Positions 1-8,684 of a DNA stretch of 12,214 nt are shown here, piece by piece (within the stretch, counting starts at the first letter, position 1; every line of letters begins with the position of its first letter). A program made the translations under genes and the position numbers. The stretch is from assembly GCA_036244855.1 (NCBI GenBank), contig BQKZ01006628.1:20635-32848 (forward strand). The letters run 5' to 3'. The notes beneath the pieces were generated by a model that made no database searches, was not told where the DNA came from, and saw only the letters and a program-made list of their open reading frames with translations. This DNA comes from Temnopleurus reevesii. Its lineage: Eukaryota; Echinodermata; Echinoidea; Temnopleuroida; Temnopleuridae.

Positions 1-72
1 CCAGCCCCCCCCCCCCCCCCCTCGTCTACGAGAACTCCCAAAATAGCCCGGCCTAGATAGGGTTAAACCTCA
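1..72. repeat. GC-rich repeat fragment at the window edge
   Basis: The window opens with a run of 17 C (5-21), a small palindrome (CTCGTCTACGAG) and then a segment that, read on the minus strand, is AACCCTATCTAGGCCGG (about 48-66). Almost the same string, AACCCTAACTAGGCCGG, occurs on the plus strand at 12107-12123 next to another long C run. The two edges therefore carry the same repeat type in opposite orientation. No protein is encoded. The position at the extreme edge suggests the assembly stopped in a dispersed repeat. Confidence 0.6.
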
Positions 73-577
73 TTAGTCTCGTTTAATTAATTCTTTCGCT
101 ATTTATTCATTAATTCTTTGCATCACGTTGCATCCATGAAAAATACGAAGTTGCACATTTTGGTCTGTGTATGTGTGCGTGCATATGTGTGTGTTTGTGC
201 TGTGTGGATATTTTTTATTAAAGTGGGTGCGAATTGGGTGAACGTTTGACGGTTTGATGCGTATAGGTGTGTGGTGGTATGGGGAATAGTTTTTGATAAT
301 ATATTTCATTCGGTATTTACTTTAAATTCATCACGATGTTAAGAAAAAATGAAAAACATATGTTTTGGGGGTTTATTGTAAGATTTGTATTACAGACTTA
401 CGGTTTGTTTATGACTGAATTTGTAAATCTATCTTTTGATTACAATCCTATGATTAAATCCCAAAATACAGACTTAACCCTTAACCCTATAAACCGTAAC
501 AAGATTGGGAAATACTTTTTTTTTGTTCGGGTCTTCTGACTCTTTCGTCCGTACAACTGTACAAGCTGCATATTAAT
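73..577. other. Gene-free AT-rich stretch with a GT-rich microsatellite
   Basis: No exon-like reading frame is seen. About 163-203 is a degenerate GT-rich simple repeat (TGTGTATGTGTGCG and variants). A short telomere-like pair of units, TTAACCCTTAACCC, sits at about 474-487 and is too short to be a telomere tract. The open frames on both strands here are low-complexity (histidine/threonine-rich or hydrophobic) and have no recognisable domain. Confidence 0.6.
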
Positions 578-751
578 CAGTCAGGACCATTCGTGGAAAT
601 CCACCAATCGAGAAATCGAGAAAATGCATGGATTTCCATGCATTTCCGCACGAGTTCGTTCATGAATATTACGTAACACTTCGATATGCGTGTTGTGTCT
701 ATGGGGAAAATTTCTTGTTTTGACATTGGATCAAACAAAAAATATTTTCTT

Positions 752-852
752 TCAAGATTCAGGCTAGATGATGTTCATATCTCTCATACCTGATGACAAA
801 TAACTAACGCACATTTGTGATTTTTTCTAAAATAATCTAGCCTGAACCTTGA
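752..852. repeat. Internal inverted repeat (21-bp arms)
   Basis: The arms 752-772 and 832-852 match at 19 of 21 positions in inverted orientation (core TTCAGGCTAGAT). The spacer is 59 bp. The structure lies wholly inside the 1121-bp TIR element and may be an older nested foldback or part of the element's own structure. Confidence 0.65.
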
Positions 853-973
853 GAGCTTTTCCTGCAAGAATAACGGCCAAACTCTTCGTTGTTCTTGATA
901 TTTGAAATACCAGCGGTGCCCGCCCGTGTGGGAGAGAGAAAGGGAGAGAGAGAGAATTTTGACTTGCTCTATT

Positions 974-1003
974 CATAGACATACAAGGAGTGGTATGTCT
1001 ATG
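974..1003. repeat. Perfect 11-bp hairpin
   Basis: CATAGACATAC (974-984) and GTATGTCTATG (993-1003) are perfect reverse complements with an 8-base loop. The flanking bases (CTCTATT on the left; GCTCTATT on the right) also repeat directly. It lies inside the 1121-bp element. No function can be assigned. Confidence 0.65.
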
Positions 1004-1429
1004 CTCTATTATAGAACCACAGTCCAACTGGAGGAGGAACATTGCATAATCTCACCTACGGATAGTCTGGGAAGCAATACCAGGTTTTCATGTTCAATGT
1101 TTTCTTTTATCATAAGTCTGTTTTTAATTCAGATTGTCTGATCAACCATAGTTTGAATTTATATCCGTTTTTCATCCAATGACGTATTATTGTGCCTACT
1201 GTGCCTCGGCAAAGTCAGTGAGGTCAAAAAAATATAATAATGAAAATTAACGCCTAATAAACAGACTATACTATAACTCACAGGGAGAGAGAAGGAGAGA
1301 GAGAGAGAGGTAGAGCGAGAAAGAAAATCGGGGAGTATATACTTTACAAACACGTAAACGATAACCTTGCGTAATCTGCTCTCCCCATGGTCCCTCGACC
1401 TCTACCGTTGAATTGGAGAAATGCACCGA

Positions 1430-1456
1430 AATCCACCAATTTTAAATTGGTGGGTT
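1430..1456. repeat. Near-perfect palindrome, 13-bp arms
   Basis: AATCCACCAATTT (1430-1442) pairs with 1444-1456 at 12 of 13 positions around a single central base. The arm sequence AATCCACCAAT is also part of the terminal inverted repeat of the enclosing element (left end about 598-608). The palindrome may therefore be a remnant of two element ends joined head to head, or a subterminal protein-binding repeat. Confidence 0.6.
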
Positions 1457-1703
1457 TACTAATAGATCCAAATTTTATGCATACCTCTAACACAAAGGTT
1501 GTTCTTGACAACCCGAAAGCTTGCCCGAGGCTCGCCCGACATAGCAACAAGTAATGTATGCAAACTGGATTCCAAGTATTGTAGTCTTATTGTTATCAAC
1601 CGGCATATGGAATACCGCGTTACTACGTTAAACGCACATACATTTGAATATATAAGTAAACCCGCCTATTAGTGGATTCCCGCGAATGGTCCTGACTGTT
1701 AAT

Positions 1704-1823
1704 GGGCATTCGCATTCACAACGCTGACGTTGATTATCGAGGCCGTTAGAAGAACAGTCATGGCTGGATAATTCTTTTCATTTGACGGCCTCGTTAACGT
1801 CCACGTTGTGAATGCAGAAGCCC
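1704..1823. repeat. Small foldback (inverted-repeat) element, about 120 bp
   Basis: The arms at about 1712-1746 and 1785-1815 are reverse complements with small gaps. They share GCATTCACAACG at the outer side and CGAGGCCGT at the inner side, and the pairing extends to GGGC (1705-1708) and GCCC at the far end. The loop is about 38 bp. It begins right after the target duplication of the 1121-bp element and ends just before the next MITE, so three inverted-repeat units lie end to end. It has no coding content. Confidence 0.7.
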
Positions 1824-1825
1824 GG

Positions 1826-2428
1826 TATCAAAGGGGGAACAACCCCTGGATTATCGTGCGCTTATTCAATTAAGAATAGTCAGATGAAAAAAACTGTAAA
1901 CATTTGAGCAAAATCGGACAACCCGTTCAAAAGTTATGAATTTGAAAGTCACAGAGATATGACGATCACTGCCGCTCATGGGGATCCGTGCGATCGGCAC
2001 CACCGGCTAAATATGTGACGTCACGTCGGACAACTCGCTTACTTTATTGTTAAACCTGCATTGAGGTAAAATTTAGAGTAAGGTTGTAACATCATTCTTC
2101 TCAAATACATGCCGGCTCAATACAGAAATATTATACCCCAAATGAAAATTGACATTTTGTTTACTTTTCCGGAAAAGAAATAGAAAATGTAAAATTGTGT
2201 GTACAGAGTGAAAGAGGAGTTATCTGACATAACGTCATAGATTCCGTCGAATTCGCCGATCGCACTGATCCCCATGAGCGGCAGGGATTGTCATATATCT
2301 TTGACTTTGAACATTCATAACTTTTGAACGGGTTGTTCGATTTTGCTCAAATTGTCACAGTTTGTTCATCTAATTTCTCTTCATTCAAGGAGAGCACGAT
2401 ATTTCCATGGGTTGGTTCCCCCTTAATA
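1826..2428. mobile_element. Long-TIR MITE, copy A (about 600 bp)
   Basis: The arms of about 170 bp (1828-1998 and 2255-2426) are reverse complements with scattered mismatches and small indels. Recognisable shared blocks are AAAGGGGGAAC at the outer end, CGTTCAAAAGTTATGAAT in the middle, and CTGCCGCTCATGGGGATC near the inner end. TA or TTAA-like sequence borders both ends, so the exact duplication is uncertain. The 256-bp loop is AT-rich and non-coding. A related copy is at 10571-11176, sharing both arm and loop sequence in the same orientation. No transposase is present. The arm words (GAGCAAAATCGGA, GTTCAAAAGTTATGAAT) look to me like a family dispersed in echinoderm genomes, but that is recall, not a search result. 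Confidence 0.85.
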
Positions 2429-2794
2429 ACAGATATGTCTGCGATAGTCGAGGATCCTAATTCCACATAGCCTTTTGACAAAGCCTCTAGCGACGTGGTT
2501 GTGTCAATAAATGTGGCTGAGACGAGACTAACATTTTTTTTCCAGCAGACGGTAAAGTAATGATTAAATATCTAAAAAAAAAAAAATCACCCCTGTTTTG
2601 TAAATGAACTAGTCCCTCGGATTACAGTCTTAGAGCCGAGGCCTATCAGGCTGAATGGGGCTGGAGTACGGGGTGTTGTGATTACAGACCCCGAATCACT
2701 GGGCGTCTGATCGGATGTGGTGTCCGTTCAAACGTCGGAACTGCGAGAGCGTTGCCGTAAATTATAGTCTGTGCATAGTGGAATGGCTTGATAA
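2429..2794. other. Gene-free spacer with two short hairpins
   Basis: No exon is seen. An A13 run lies at about 2574-2586. Between 2613 and 2745 base composition becomes locally GC-rich and contains two hairpins. One is CCTCGG (2615-2620) with CCGAGG (2636-2641). The other is CGGGGT (2669-2674) with ACCCCG (2688-2693). Both loops contain ATTACAG. I checked for a Pol III type SINE (A and B boxes) and found only a weak B-box-like GTTCAAACG without a matching A box. Confidence 0.5.
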
Positions 2795-3172
2795 CAATGG
2801 AGGTATCTTCCGTTAATTCAATATTTCATTTGAAATTGAAATATTGAAAATAGAATATTGATTCCTAAGTCGATCAATATTTCAATTTTAAATCAGAAAA
2901 ATGTCTCATTTTTTCAATTTCCGTTTCTAAAAAATCAAAATTAAAAACTAAAAAAATGAAATATTGAAAAACGAACTCATTTTTCTGTTTTCCTATTTTT
3001 TTATATTTTGTTTATCCAATTCAAAATCAGAATAATCAAAAAAGCAACACCGCGACTGATTTCATGTTTTTGTTTTTGCTTTCACAAAACGGAATATTGA
3101 TTAAGGTCAGTCCGAGATCGACCAATATTTCAATTTCATTTTCGCAAAACAGAATATTGAAGACCATCCTCT
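2795..3172. repeat. AT-rich 378-bp repeat unit, copy 1
   Basis: The unit starts CAATGGAGGTATC and ends GAAGACCATCCTCT. A second copy lies at 3497-3874 at an offset of 702 bp at both ends, with a few substitutions and compensating small indels. The unit is built from the near-palindromic word ATTGAAATATTG and its complement (for example 2835-2846, 2875-2886, 3123-3134), so its own two ends are partly inverted repeats (GAAATTGAAATATTG on both sides). There is no coding capacity. It may be a small foldback or MITE-like repeat in its own right. Confidence 0.8.
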
Positions 3173-3347
3173 ACGGCCTAAACATTACAATCCCATGATT
3201 ATTTCAGACCCTTAAACCAAAGAGCGTAGCGAAAGAGGGCTCACTTGCCGATTAATACACGCAAAAAAAAAAAAAAAAAAATACGATGCCAAGCTAACGT
3301 ACATACGAGTACACAAACATACACGCGACTATCAGAAACAGCGAACG

Positions 3348-3496
3348 AAGATTTCATTCCCCGAATGTGTGGGATTTGCCTCAAAGAGGCTTAGAATTCC
3401 AGCGTTCCAAGAGCTGTACAATGCGATATCATCTGTCCTTCGAGGACAAGACACTTGTGTGAGCCTCCCAACTGGGAACGGAAAAAAGCGAGTTAT
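3348..3496 (+). pseudogene. RecQ-like DNA helicase N-terminal fragment (Q motif to Walker A), broken
   Basis: The plus-strand frame reads FPECVGFASKRL, then IPAFQELYNAISSVLRG, then QDTCVSLPTGNGKK. This matches the start of the ATPase core of RecQ-family superfamily 2 helicases: an aromatic-rich lead, a Q-motif glutamine (AFQE), an amphipathic helix, RG-QD, and motif I, normally near SLPTGxGKS. The lysine of the Walker A loop is kept, but the following S/T is replaced by K, and the family-typical sequence then stops. The frame runs on into the AT-rich repeat and ends near 3563. Only about 50 residues of a domain of several hundred are present, with no start codon of its own. It sits between the 72-bp inverted arms, so it is most likely a captured or transduplicated exon piece. 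Assignment to RecQ rather than another SF2 helicase is likely but not certain. Confidence 0.6.
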
Positions 3497-3874
3497 CAAT
3501 GGAGGTATCGATCGTCAATTCAATATTTCATTTGAAATTGAAATATTGAAAATAGAATATTGACTCCAAAGCCGATCAATATTTCAATTTTAAATCAGAA
3601 AAATGGCTCATTTTTTCAATTTCCGTTTCTAAAAATTCATAATTAAAACTTTAAAAAATGAAATATTGAAAAACGAACTAATTTTTCCGTTTTTTCTATT
3701 TTTTATATTCTGTTTATCCAATCAAAAATCAGAATAATCAAAAAAGCAACACTGCGACTGATTTCATGTTTTTGTTTTTGCTTTCACAAAACGGAATATT
3801 GATTAAGGTCGGTCCGAGCTCGACCAATATTTCAATTTCATTTTTGCAAAATAGAATATTGAAGACCATCCTCT
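3497..3874. repeat. AT-rich 378-bp repeat unit, copy 2
   Basis: This is a direct copy of 2795-3172, diverged at a modest number of sites (for example GATTCCTAAGTCG versus GACTCCAAAGCCG). This copy is inside the 72-bp TIRs, while copy 1 is outside. Its left border follows the helicase fragment and its right border touches the right inverted arm. Only about a dozen bases (CAATGGAGGTATC) are shared before the next few bases differ, so the homology does not extend into the helicase part. Confidence 0.8.
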
Positions 3875-3944
3875 TCGTTCGCTATTTCTGATAGTCGCGT
3901 GTATGTTTGTGTACTCGTATGTACGTTAGCTTGGCATCGTATTT

Positions 3945-5580
3945 GCATACGAAATATATGCTGGTGTAAAGCGACACTATGACCGCTGATTGGCCGTCAC
4001 TTATAGGGTAGCAGATCGAGTTGAGAACAAGGGTTAACATAAGAAATTCGACTCAAATTCGCAAAGGCCATTGAGGGTTACACACGCGTAATTATAGGCA
4101 AATCAGATCCCTAGACAACCCATAGGAGTTCAGCTATTATGGATTAATGTTAACAGATGTGAATGAGTGATTATATAAATGTGGATATTAGTAAATGAAT
4201 ATTATGACCTTTCTCTATCAAAAGGGGGATCCACAATTTTTCGATTTCTGTAACTACTTGCCACCGCTAAAGATAGACTCAATTTACCTCATTAGGAGAA
4301 TGGAGTTTATTGATGCACGACATGTTGCTATGTTAGGGATGATTGCTAAATATTGAGCTGGTCAAGAGGTAGTTTTGAATGCAGAATGAGAAAGTCCATA
4401 CAATTTCCTTTCCATTTCTACTAAGCACTTGTCGACCTAATCTACAGCTGATTTTATATGATTTTTTTTCAAAAGGCCAAATAGCACACGGGTCTCATAT
4501 GGAAAACTTTGGTGCGATTTCGTGCATAAAATGGGAAGTCCACAGCAAGCGGTCTCGCGGACGGTATGTGGAGAGCAAACGTAAATAGTCTGAGTGCACA
4601 GACCGCTTGCTATATCTGTGTGGCAATTCGCGCATCGCTTAATGGATAATCTTCAGTCAGAGACAACAATAATTGTAAAGTGAAGATCAGGATGAGATAT
4701 AATTCACAATTAGAATAGTCTCTTATCGGAATATCTAAATTATGCAATAATAGTATGCGCAGAACAAACATTGAAAACCAGAATATAGCCTGTGTCTCTA
4801 GACTATTGAGCGAGGCAGAACGGTCAAACTACGAGATTTTCACATGAAAATGAAAGGGTTGTTCTGAATGGATTACAAAAAGGCAACCTGTTCCTCTGCA
4901 CCAATCAAAGTAATTCTTACATCAGTGCTAAATGGATAGCTATATTTTATTTTACGCACCGAATGAGTGAAGAAGGTGATTGCATTTTTATTCTACGCTA
5001 GTCTAAATGCGAGCCGTAGTGAAAGGAGTGAGCGAAAAGTCGTCATTCTCCATAGAAAACGCCGCCTAAGACGGTTTTCATCGCATATTTGAACCGGAAA
5101 AGGCAACCTGTTCCCGAACTAATGTAACAATTTGAAATAAACCACTGTGTAGAAAATTTATCACACATTAAATTGAGGGCCGAATGAGATAAAAACACGG
5201 AGTAAATCAAAAGTTATTCTGGATTGTAGTGGCTAGACTACCTCATAATTATCATCGCTTGTGGAAGCAAAATCACGTAGTAAACAGTGCCGCGTTTCAC
5301 GGCTCGAGCAGATGCACTAAAGTTTTCCATATGTGGAGAAATAATTACGCGTGTGTACCCTGAGACCGCCGTATTTCACGATTAGTCTTCTATATCAGTC
5401 GCTTGGTGTCAGATGAAAAGGTCAAAAAGCAAACGCGTAGATGTGGCCGTGCTAGATTCCACACAAATGGAAATCCACGAAAAAAAAAAATCGAGTTTCC
5501 TTAGATACGATTTCCTGGCATTTGAGCTAGTTTGTGTAAGATAGTGCGACATCTATAGCTGTATTTTCCCCTATACCCCC
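3945..5580. other. Gene-free stretch of decayed repeats with scattered inverted homologies
   Basis: No exon with family similarity was found. One 69-codon frame (4379-4588) is open, but its product shows no recognisable motif. Matching pieces occur. The 17-mer at 4079-4095 (core CACACGCGTAATTAT) is repeated perfectly in inverted orientation at 5341-5357. The 20-mer at 4496-4515 (core CATATGGAAAACTTT) is repeated inverted at 5314-5333 with one mismatch. A direct 17-mer, AAAAGGCAACCTGTTCC, occurs at 4878-4894 and 5098-5114. These suggest an old, rearranged inverted-repeat element covering roughly 4.0-5.4 kb. Confidence 0.45.
4544..4611. repeat. Perfect 12-bp inverted repeat
   Basis: AGCAAGCGGTCT (4544-4555) and AGACCGCTTGCT (4600-4611) are exact reverse complements separated by 44 bp. 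The palindrome is GC-rich compared with the surrounding sequence. It may be the end structure of a small degraded element. No transcript or protein is implied. Confidence 0.55.
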
Positions 5581-5790
5581 TTTGTTTTCTTTTTCGTTAT
5601 TTTTGCCAGACCAGAGGGGGGGGGGGGCAGAGTTATGTCACCGTGTATATATATATATATATACCCACACACTCACTGTGACCCACAAGCGCACGTGTAC
5701 ACGCGTATACAAATACACACACACTAGTAAAACACAATATTTGGCGAGTCCCTGCACAACCCCCACCCCTCTCCCGTGATTCTGCCAACC
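5581..5790. repeat. Simple-sequence cluster: G12, (TA)n, CA-rich
   Basis: In order there is a run of 12 G (5616-5627), an AT dinucleotide repeat (about 5645-5663) and a degenerate CA/CG-rich tract (about 5664-5725: ACACACTCACTG, ACACACACTAG). Frames through it encode only low-complexity tyrosine/isoleucine/threonine peptides. It lies in the inferred intron just upstream of the methyltransferase exon. Confidence 0.8.
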
Positions 5791-5844
5791 TAGTTGGGAA
5801 ACGATGTATTTGCTTTTTATAATTATGTTTGATTTACTACCTAG

Positions 5845-5967
5845 TTTTCTGCTACTCTGTCCTGGCTTGGCCCTGACCAAACTGCCAAGAAGCTGCAAGA
5901 AGTAGAACCCAACAAAAACGCACGTATACTGGATGTGGGGTGTGGAACAGGAATGGTTGGCAGCTCT
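5845..5967 (+). CDS. METTL27-like: METTL27-like SAM-dependent methyltransferase, internal exon with motif I (partial)
   Basis: This 41-codon exon encodes a class I S-adenosylmethionine-dependent methyltransferase segment. Residues 1-20 (FSATLSWLGPDQTAKKLQEV) form the helix before the fold, and residues 21-41 hold motif I in NARILDVGCGTGMVGSS, the glycine-rich loop that binds SAM. It starts after TACCTAG (AG 5843-5844) with a T-rich tract and a TTACTAC branch-like site, and ends at a GTAAGT donor (5968-5973). Both borders are phase 0. An in-frame TAG sits just outside the exon at 5842-5844, which supports the acceptor choice. The wording and the helix before motif I fit METTL27 (WBSCR27)-like proteins, whose substrate is not settled; other small class I methyltransferases cannot be excluded. 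I found no later exon (SAM acidic loop, motif IV) in the next 6 kb on this strand, so the gene is incomplete here. Confidence 0.7.
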
Positions 5968-8680
5968 GTAAGTACTTGACTTTTGAGGTATTTCATTTTC
6001 AAATTTCCCTTTTCTCGGAGACCTACCCAATTTCGGTCGCAATTTAAGTCGACAGGTATCTAGGTAAAATAACCCACAAGATTTGGTGATTTGTTTTTAT
6101 ATCCTTGATATAAACAGTACGTGGTTACCCAACTATGAATTGATTATGTACGTTTCACGTGATAGGTGTTTATAAAATGTGAACATTCTGATGATAGTCT
6201 GAAATGAATTTTCAAGTGTTTAGTTTATTATATTCTCTTTAAAAGCCCAATTCCCTAAGGAGGTGGACATCGGTCCAAAAATATTTGTTGCTCTTTCTTA
6301 AGACCTTGATGCATGTATAGGAATTTCAAATAGTTTTAACCCTAAAAATCCCAATCTAAGTTGATGTCCCTAAGATGGACAATAGTGACCCCTCGAGATA
6401 TTCCGCAATATTCGGCAGATCGGGCTAAAATTTGGCACAGACAGCTCTGTAGAGCAATTCGTAATCTACCATTTAAGATCTTTCGAATTTACGAAGGTCA
6501 CCGTATGACGGTGCAATTCAATAAAATACATTAAACATTTTGAATTTTGTCCCTTTTCTACTGAAAGCAATATTATGAACTGGGATGTGACGTAAATGTA
6601 GATTTATTCCTCGTATTATCTTAGCAACATTTTTCATGTCAAATTTCAAGATATGAAAAGAAATTCATTATGTCATATTTCTTACAATATTGATGAAAGA
6701 GGGTGCCAGACAGCTTTTGAAAATTCCATGTTATTGCTTGAAATTCTCCCTACAATCTTCACCAAAATAATTTTACGACTTTCTGGAAGTGTCTTAGCTA
6801 ATTTAATTTGCATTACATACATTACATTACATGTACGTCGGGTCAGAGTTAACGGGGCGGTAATCTTTTTATGGCAAAATGGCATCAAAATTGTTGAAAG
6901 GCGGGCGCCATTTTGTGTTTGTTTGTTGTTTTTTTTTTTGCNTTACAATAAGCAAAAAGTGAAAAATACATGAAAACCTCACAAAAACGACAAAATAATC
7001 AGAGCCCTAGATGCAAAAAAAAAAAAGCTGTAATAGTTTTTTTTTTTTGGGGGGGGGGGGTTCTTTCTTTGATGATCATGTTTGATATTCACGTTTGATG
7101 TTCCTGCTTTATATTCCTGTTTGTTTACTTCTTTATGCTCTGTTACAAATAAATTATTAGTGTATACGTATGCAGTAAATTGGCGATCGACAAATAATCG
7201 GCTGATCTTTCAGACTTTTTAAGAGCTGCATCAGCCATGAATGTTCCGATCAAGCAAAGAAAGAAACCGAAGTCTTGCCTACAATATTGGCAGTTTACAA
7301 TTTTCTCCACAACAGCTCTATAAAGGTCTGAAATATTAGAATACAAGCGTTTTCGCTCAATGCACCCTTTCGAGACAACGGGGGGGGGGGGGGTGTTCCG
7401 TCCCCTAGCCGTTCCCAAACACACCCTTTCAAGACAAGCCTTGTAAAAACAGTCGTATCCTCAGTAAAAATGAAAAGTGATGTAAATCCCTATGAATAAC
7501 GTTCTCATATCAGTGCAATGCATTGTTGAAAAGCATTGGGGAGACCGGGGCTAGTTCGCTTACTTTTTATTTAAGTTGCTGTAAAATCCTCGTTGCAATT
7601 CTAAACAGTGCCAGAATGTCTACATGTAATAAATATGATCTCTGGCTAACTACCAGCCTCATTTCGACCAAATTGGCCATCCCATTTATTTCAATAATTA
7701 TTTGTTGAATGAAACATTGGACTATTGCGGATTCTTTTAGGATTTTTTGGCTTTTTAACGCAATAAATTAACCCGATAATTTATTGTAAATTTAAAAAAA
7801 AAACTTACAACAATAGGAATACACTCAGTTCTTCAACATTGGAAGGCATGGCTTGAATTAGAAATATATAGATATTTGAATTAAATCAGAGCGGTTCAAT
7901 TATAATCTTGAGTACGTCGCCCCCCCCCCCCTCCTTAAAAGTTAGCGTAAAGGAACTGACAATATGACAATTTACTGTACCAAATATGGCAAATCTGAGA
8001 CACTAAACTCTATATGGTAGGTAAATACGTATTACAGGAAATAAGATCAGATAAGTGGTCTTATTATTATCATCCTTTTGTAATGAATATGTTGCTCATA
8101 TATTTCCTCCTGAAACAAATGTATCCAACATAATTGGCTCATAATAAATTAGTATTCTAAAATCAAGTGTTAATGATACTATTGGGTTATTCTTAATGGT
8201 TTTAGCTAAATCCTTGTTTTCCTTTAAATATTTGATATTGCGTCTCATTTCTACATTGAAAACATTAGAATTTCTTATGTATTACATCCACATGTGTTTT
8301 AATGGTTGGCTTTCACTAAACCGTTAAAACGTCTTCAATGTAGTTTTTTTGTAATTTGAAATTTATGACAATAAATATGAATCTTATTTATCAATTTTGA
8401 CATTAATAAACAAAAATTGAAAAAGATATTTGAAGCAGCACATTTAAAGAAATATTGTAGGTTATTTATGTGTTCTGTACCTCATATTATAATTGAGGTT
8501 CAATGCATGTATATGCTTACAGATTTTTTTTTAATTTAACTACATCCATTTTAGACTGATGTGAGATAAAATTTATGACTTCTACAAGCATCATGAACAA
8601 TTGAAATCGCCTATTACTTCACAACAGATTAAATATGTAGATAAAATTTAGAAAAAAGTCTGTACCCACTAGAAGCTAGA
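5968..8680. other. Gene-free AT-rich stretch, probably intronic or intergenic, with homopolymer runs
   Basis: No exon-like segment with methyltransferase or other domain similarity was found. It includes an ambiguous base at 6942 within a T-rich tract; the block A12 (7015-7026), T12 (7037-7048), G12 (7049-7060); a decaying 13-14-bp tandem (TGTTTGATATTC-like, about 7078-7120); G14 (7380-7393); and C12 (7920-7931). The 16-mer CACCCTTTCGAGACAA (7363-7378) recurs at 7422-7437 with one change. A perfect 9-bp hairpin (CAATAAATT with AATTTATTG) lies at 7761-7786. A 93-codon minus-strand frame (7143-7424) has no recognisable domain and crosses the G14 run, so it is not called. About 7940-8680 is plain AT-rich sequence. 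Confidence 0.55.
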
Positions 8681-8684
8681 AAGT

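Larger units (their letters stand above)
578..1698. mobile_element. Non-autonomous TIR DNA transposon, 1121 bp, TTAAT target duplication
   Basis: The ends are inverted repeats starting CAGTCAGGACCATTCG. Over 31 bp the left end (578-608) and the reverse complement of the right end (1668-1698) differ at three positions. The element is flanked directly by TTAAT on both sides (573-577 and 1699-1703), a clean 5-bp target-site duplication. It has no transposase frame, so it is non-autonomous. The interior contains hairpins (752-852, 974-1003, 1430-1456) and two GA-rich tracts (about 931-955 and 1281-1325). If the duplication is counted as TTAA plus an unpaired T, a TTAA-targeting superfamily is also possible. 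I cannot assign a superfamily. The clean ends and duplication make the insertion itself convincing. Confidence 0.85.
3279..3944. mobile_element. 666-bp element with 72-bp near-perfect TIRs carrying a helicase fragment
   Basis: The arms 3279-3350 and 3873-3944 are reverse complements at 71 of 72 positions; the only difference is in CAGAAACAGCG versus CAGAAATAGCG. The left outer end runs into an A tract (3263-3281), so the exact border and any target duplication cannot be fixed. The cargo is a RecQ-like helicase fragment (about 3348-3496) followed directly by the second copy of the AT-rich repeat, which abuts the right arm. Such close arms suggest a recent origin or gene conversion between arms. 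No transposase is visible. It may be a foldback transposon that captured host sequence, or the product of an inverted local duplication. Confidence 0.75.

Noticed and set aside
474..495. Telomere-like TTAACCCTTAACCC
   Set aside because: Only about two imperfect units in AT-rich sequence; not a telomeric tract.
902..1141. 79-codon open frame on the plus strand
   Set aside because: Contains a GA microsatellite (Glu-Arg repeat) and a hairpin inside the TIR element; no domain.
2640..2760. Possible tRNA-derived SINE head
   Set aside because: A weak B-box-like GTTCAAACG is present but no matching A box at the right distance and no cloverleaf could be drawn.
4379..4588. 69-codon open frame on the plus strand
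   Set aside because: Part of it overlaps inverted-repeat sequence found again at 5314-5333; no motif recognised and no splice-site support.
5638..6042. 134-codon open frame on the minus strand
   Set aside because: It runs antisense over the methyltransferase exon and through TA/CA microsatellites; the product is low-complexity and the plus-strand exon explains the region better.
6653..6973. 106-codon open frame on the plus strand
   Set aside because: Hydrophobic, without family similarity, and runs through a T-rich tract containing an undetermined base.
7143..7424. 93-codon open frame on the minus strand
   Set aside because: Crosses a G14 homopolymer (proline run), has no recognisable domain, and lies in sequence with repeated 16-mers; more likely chance in a repeat.
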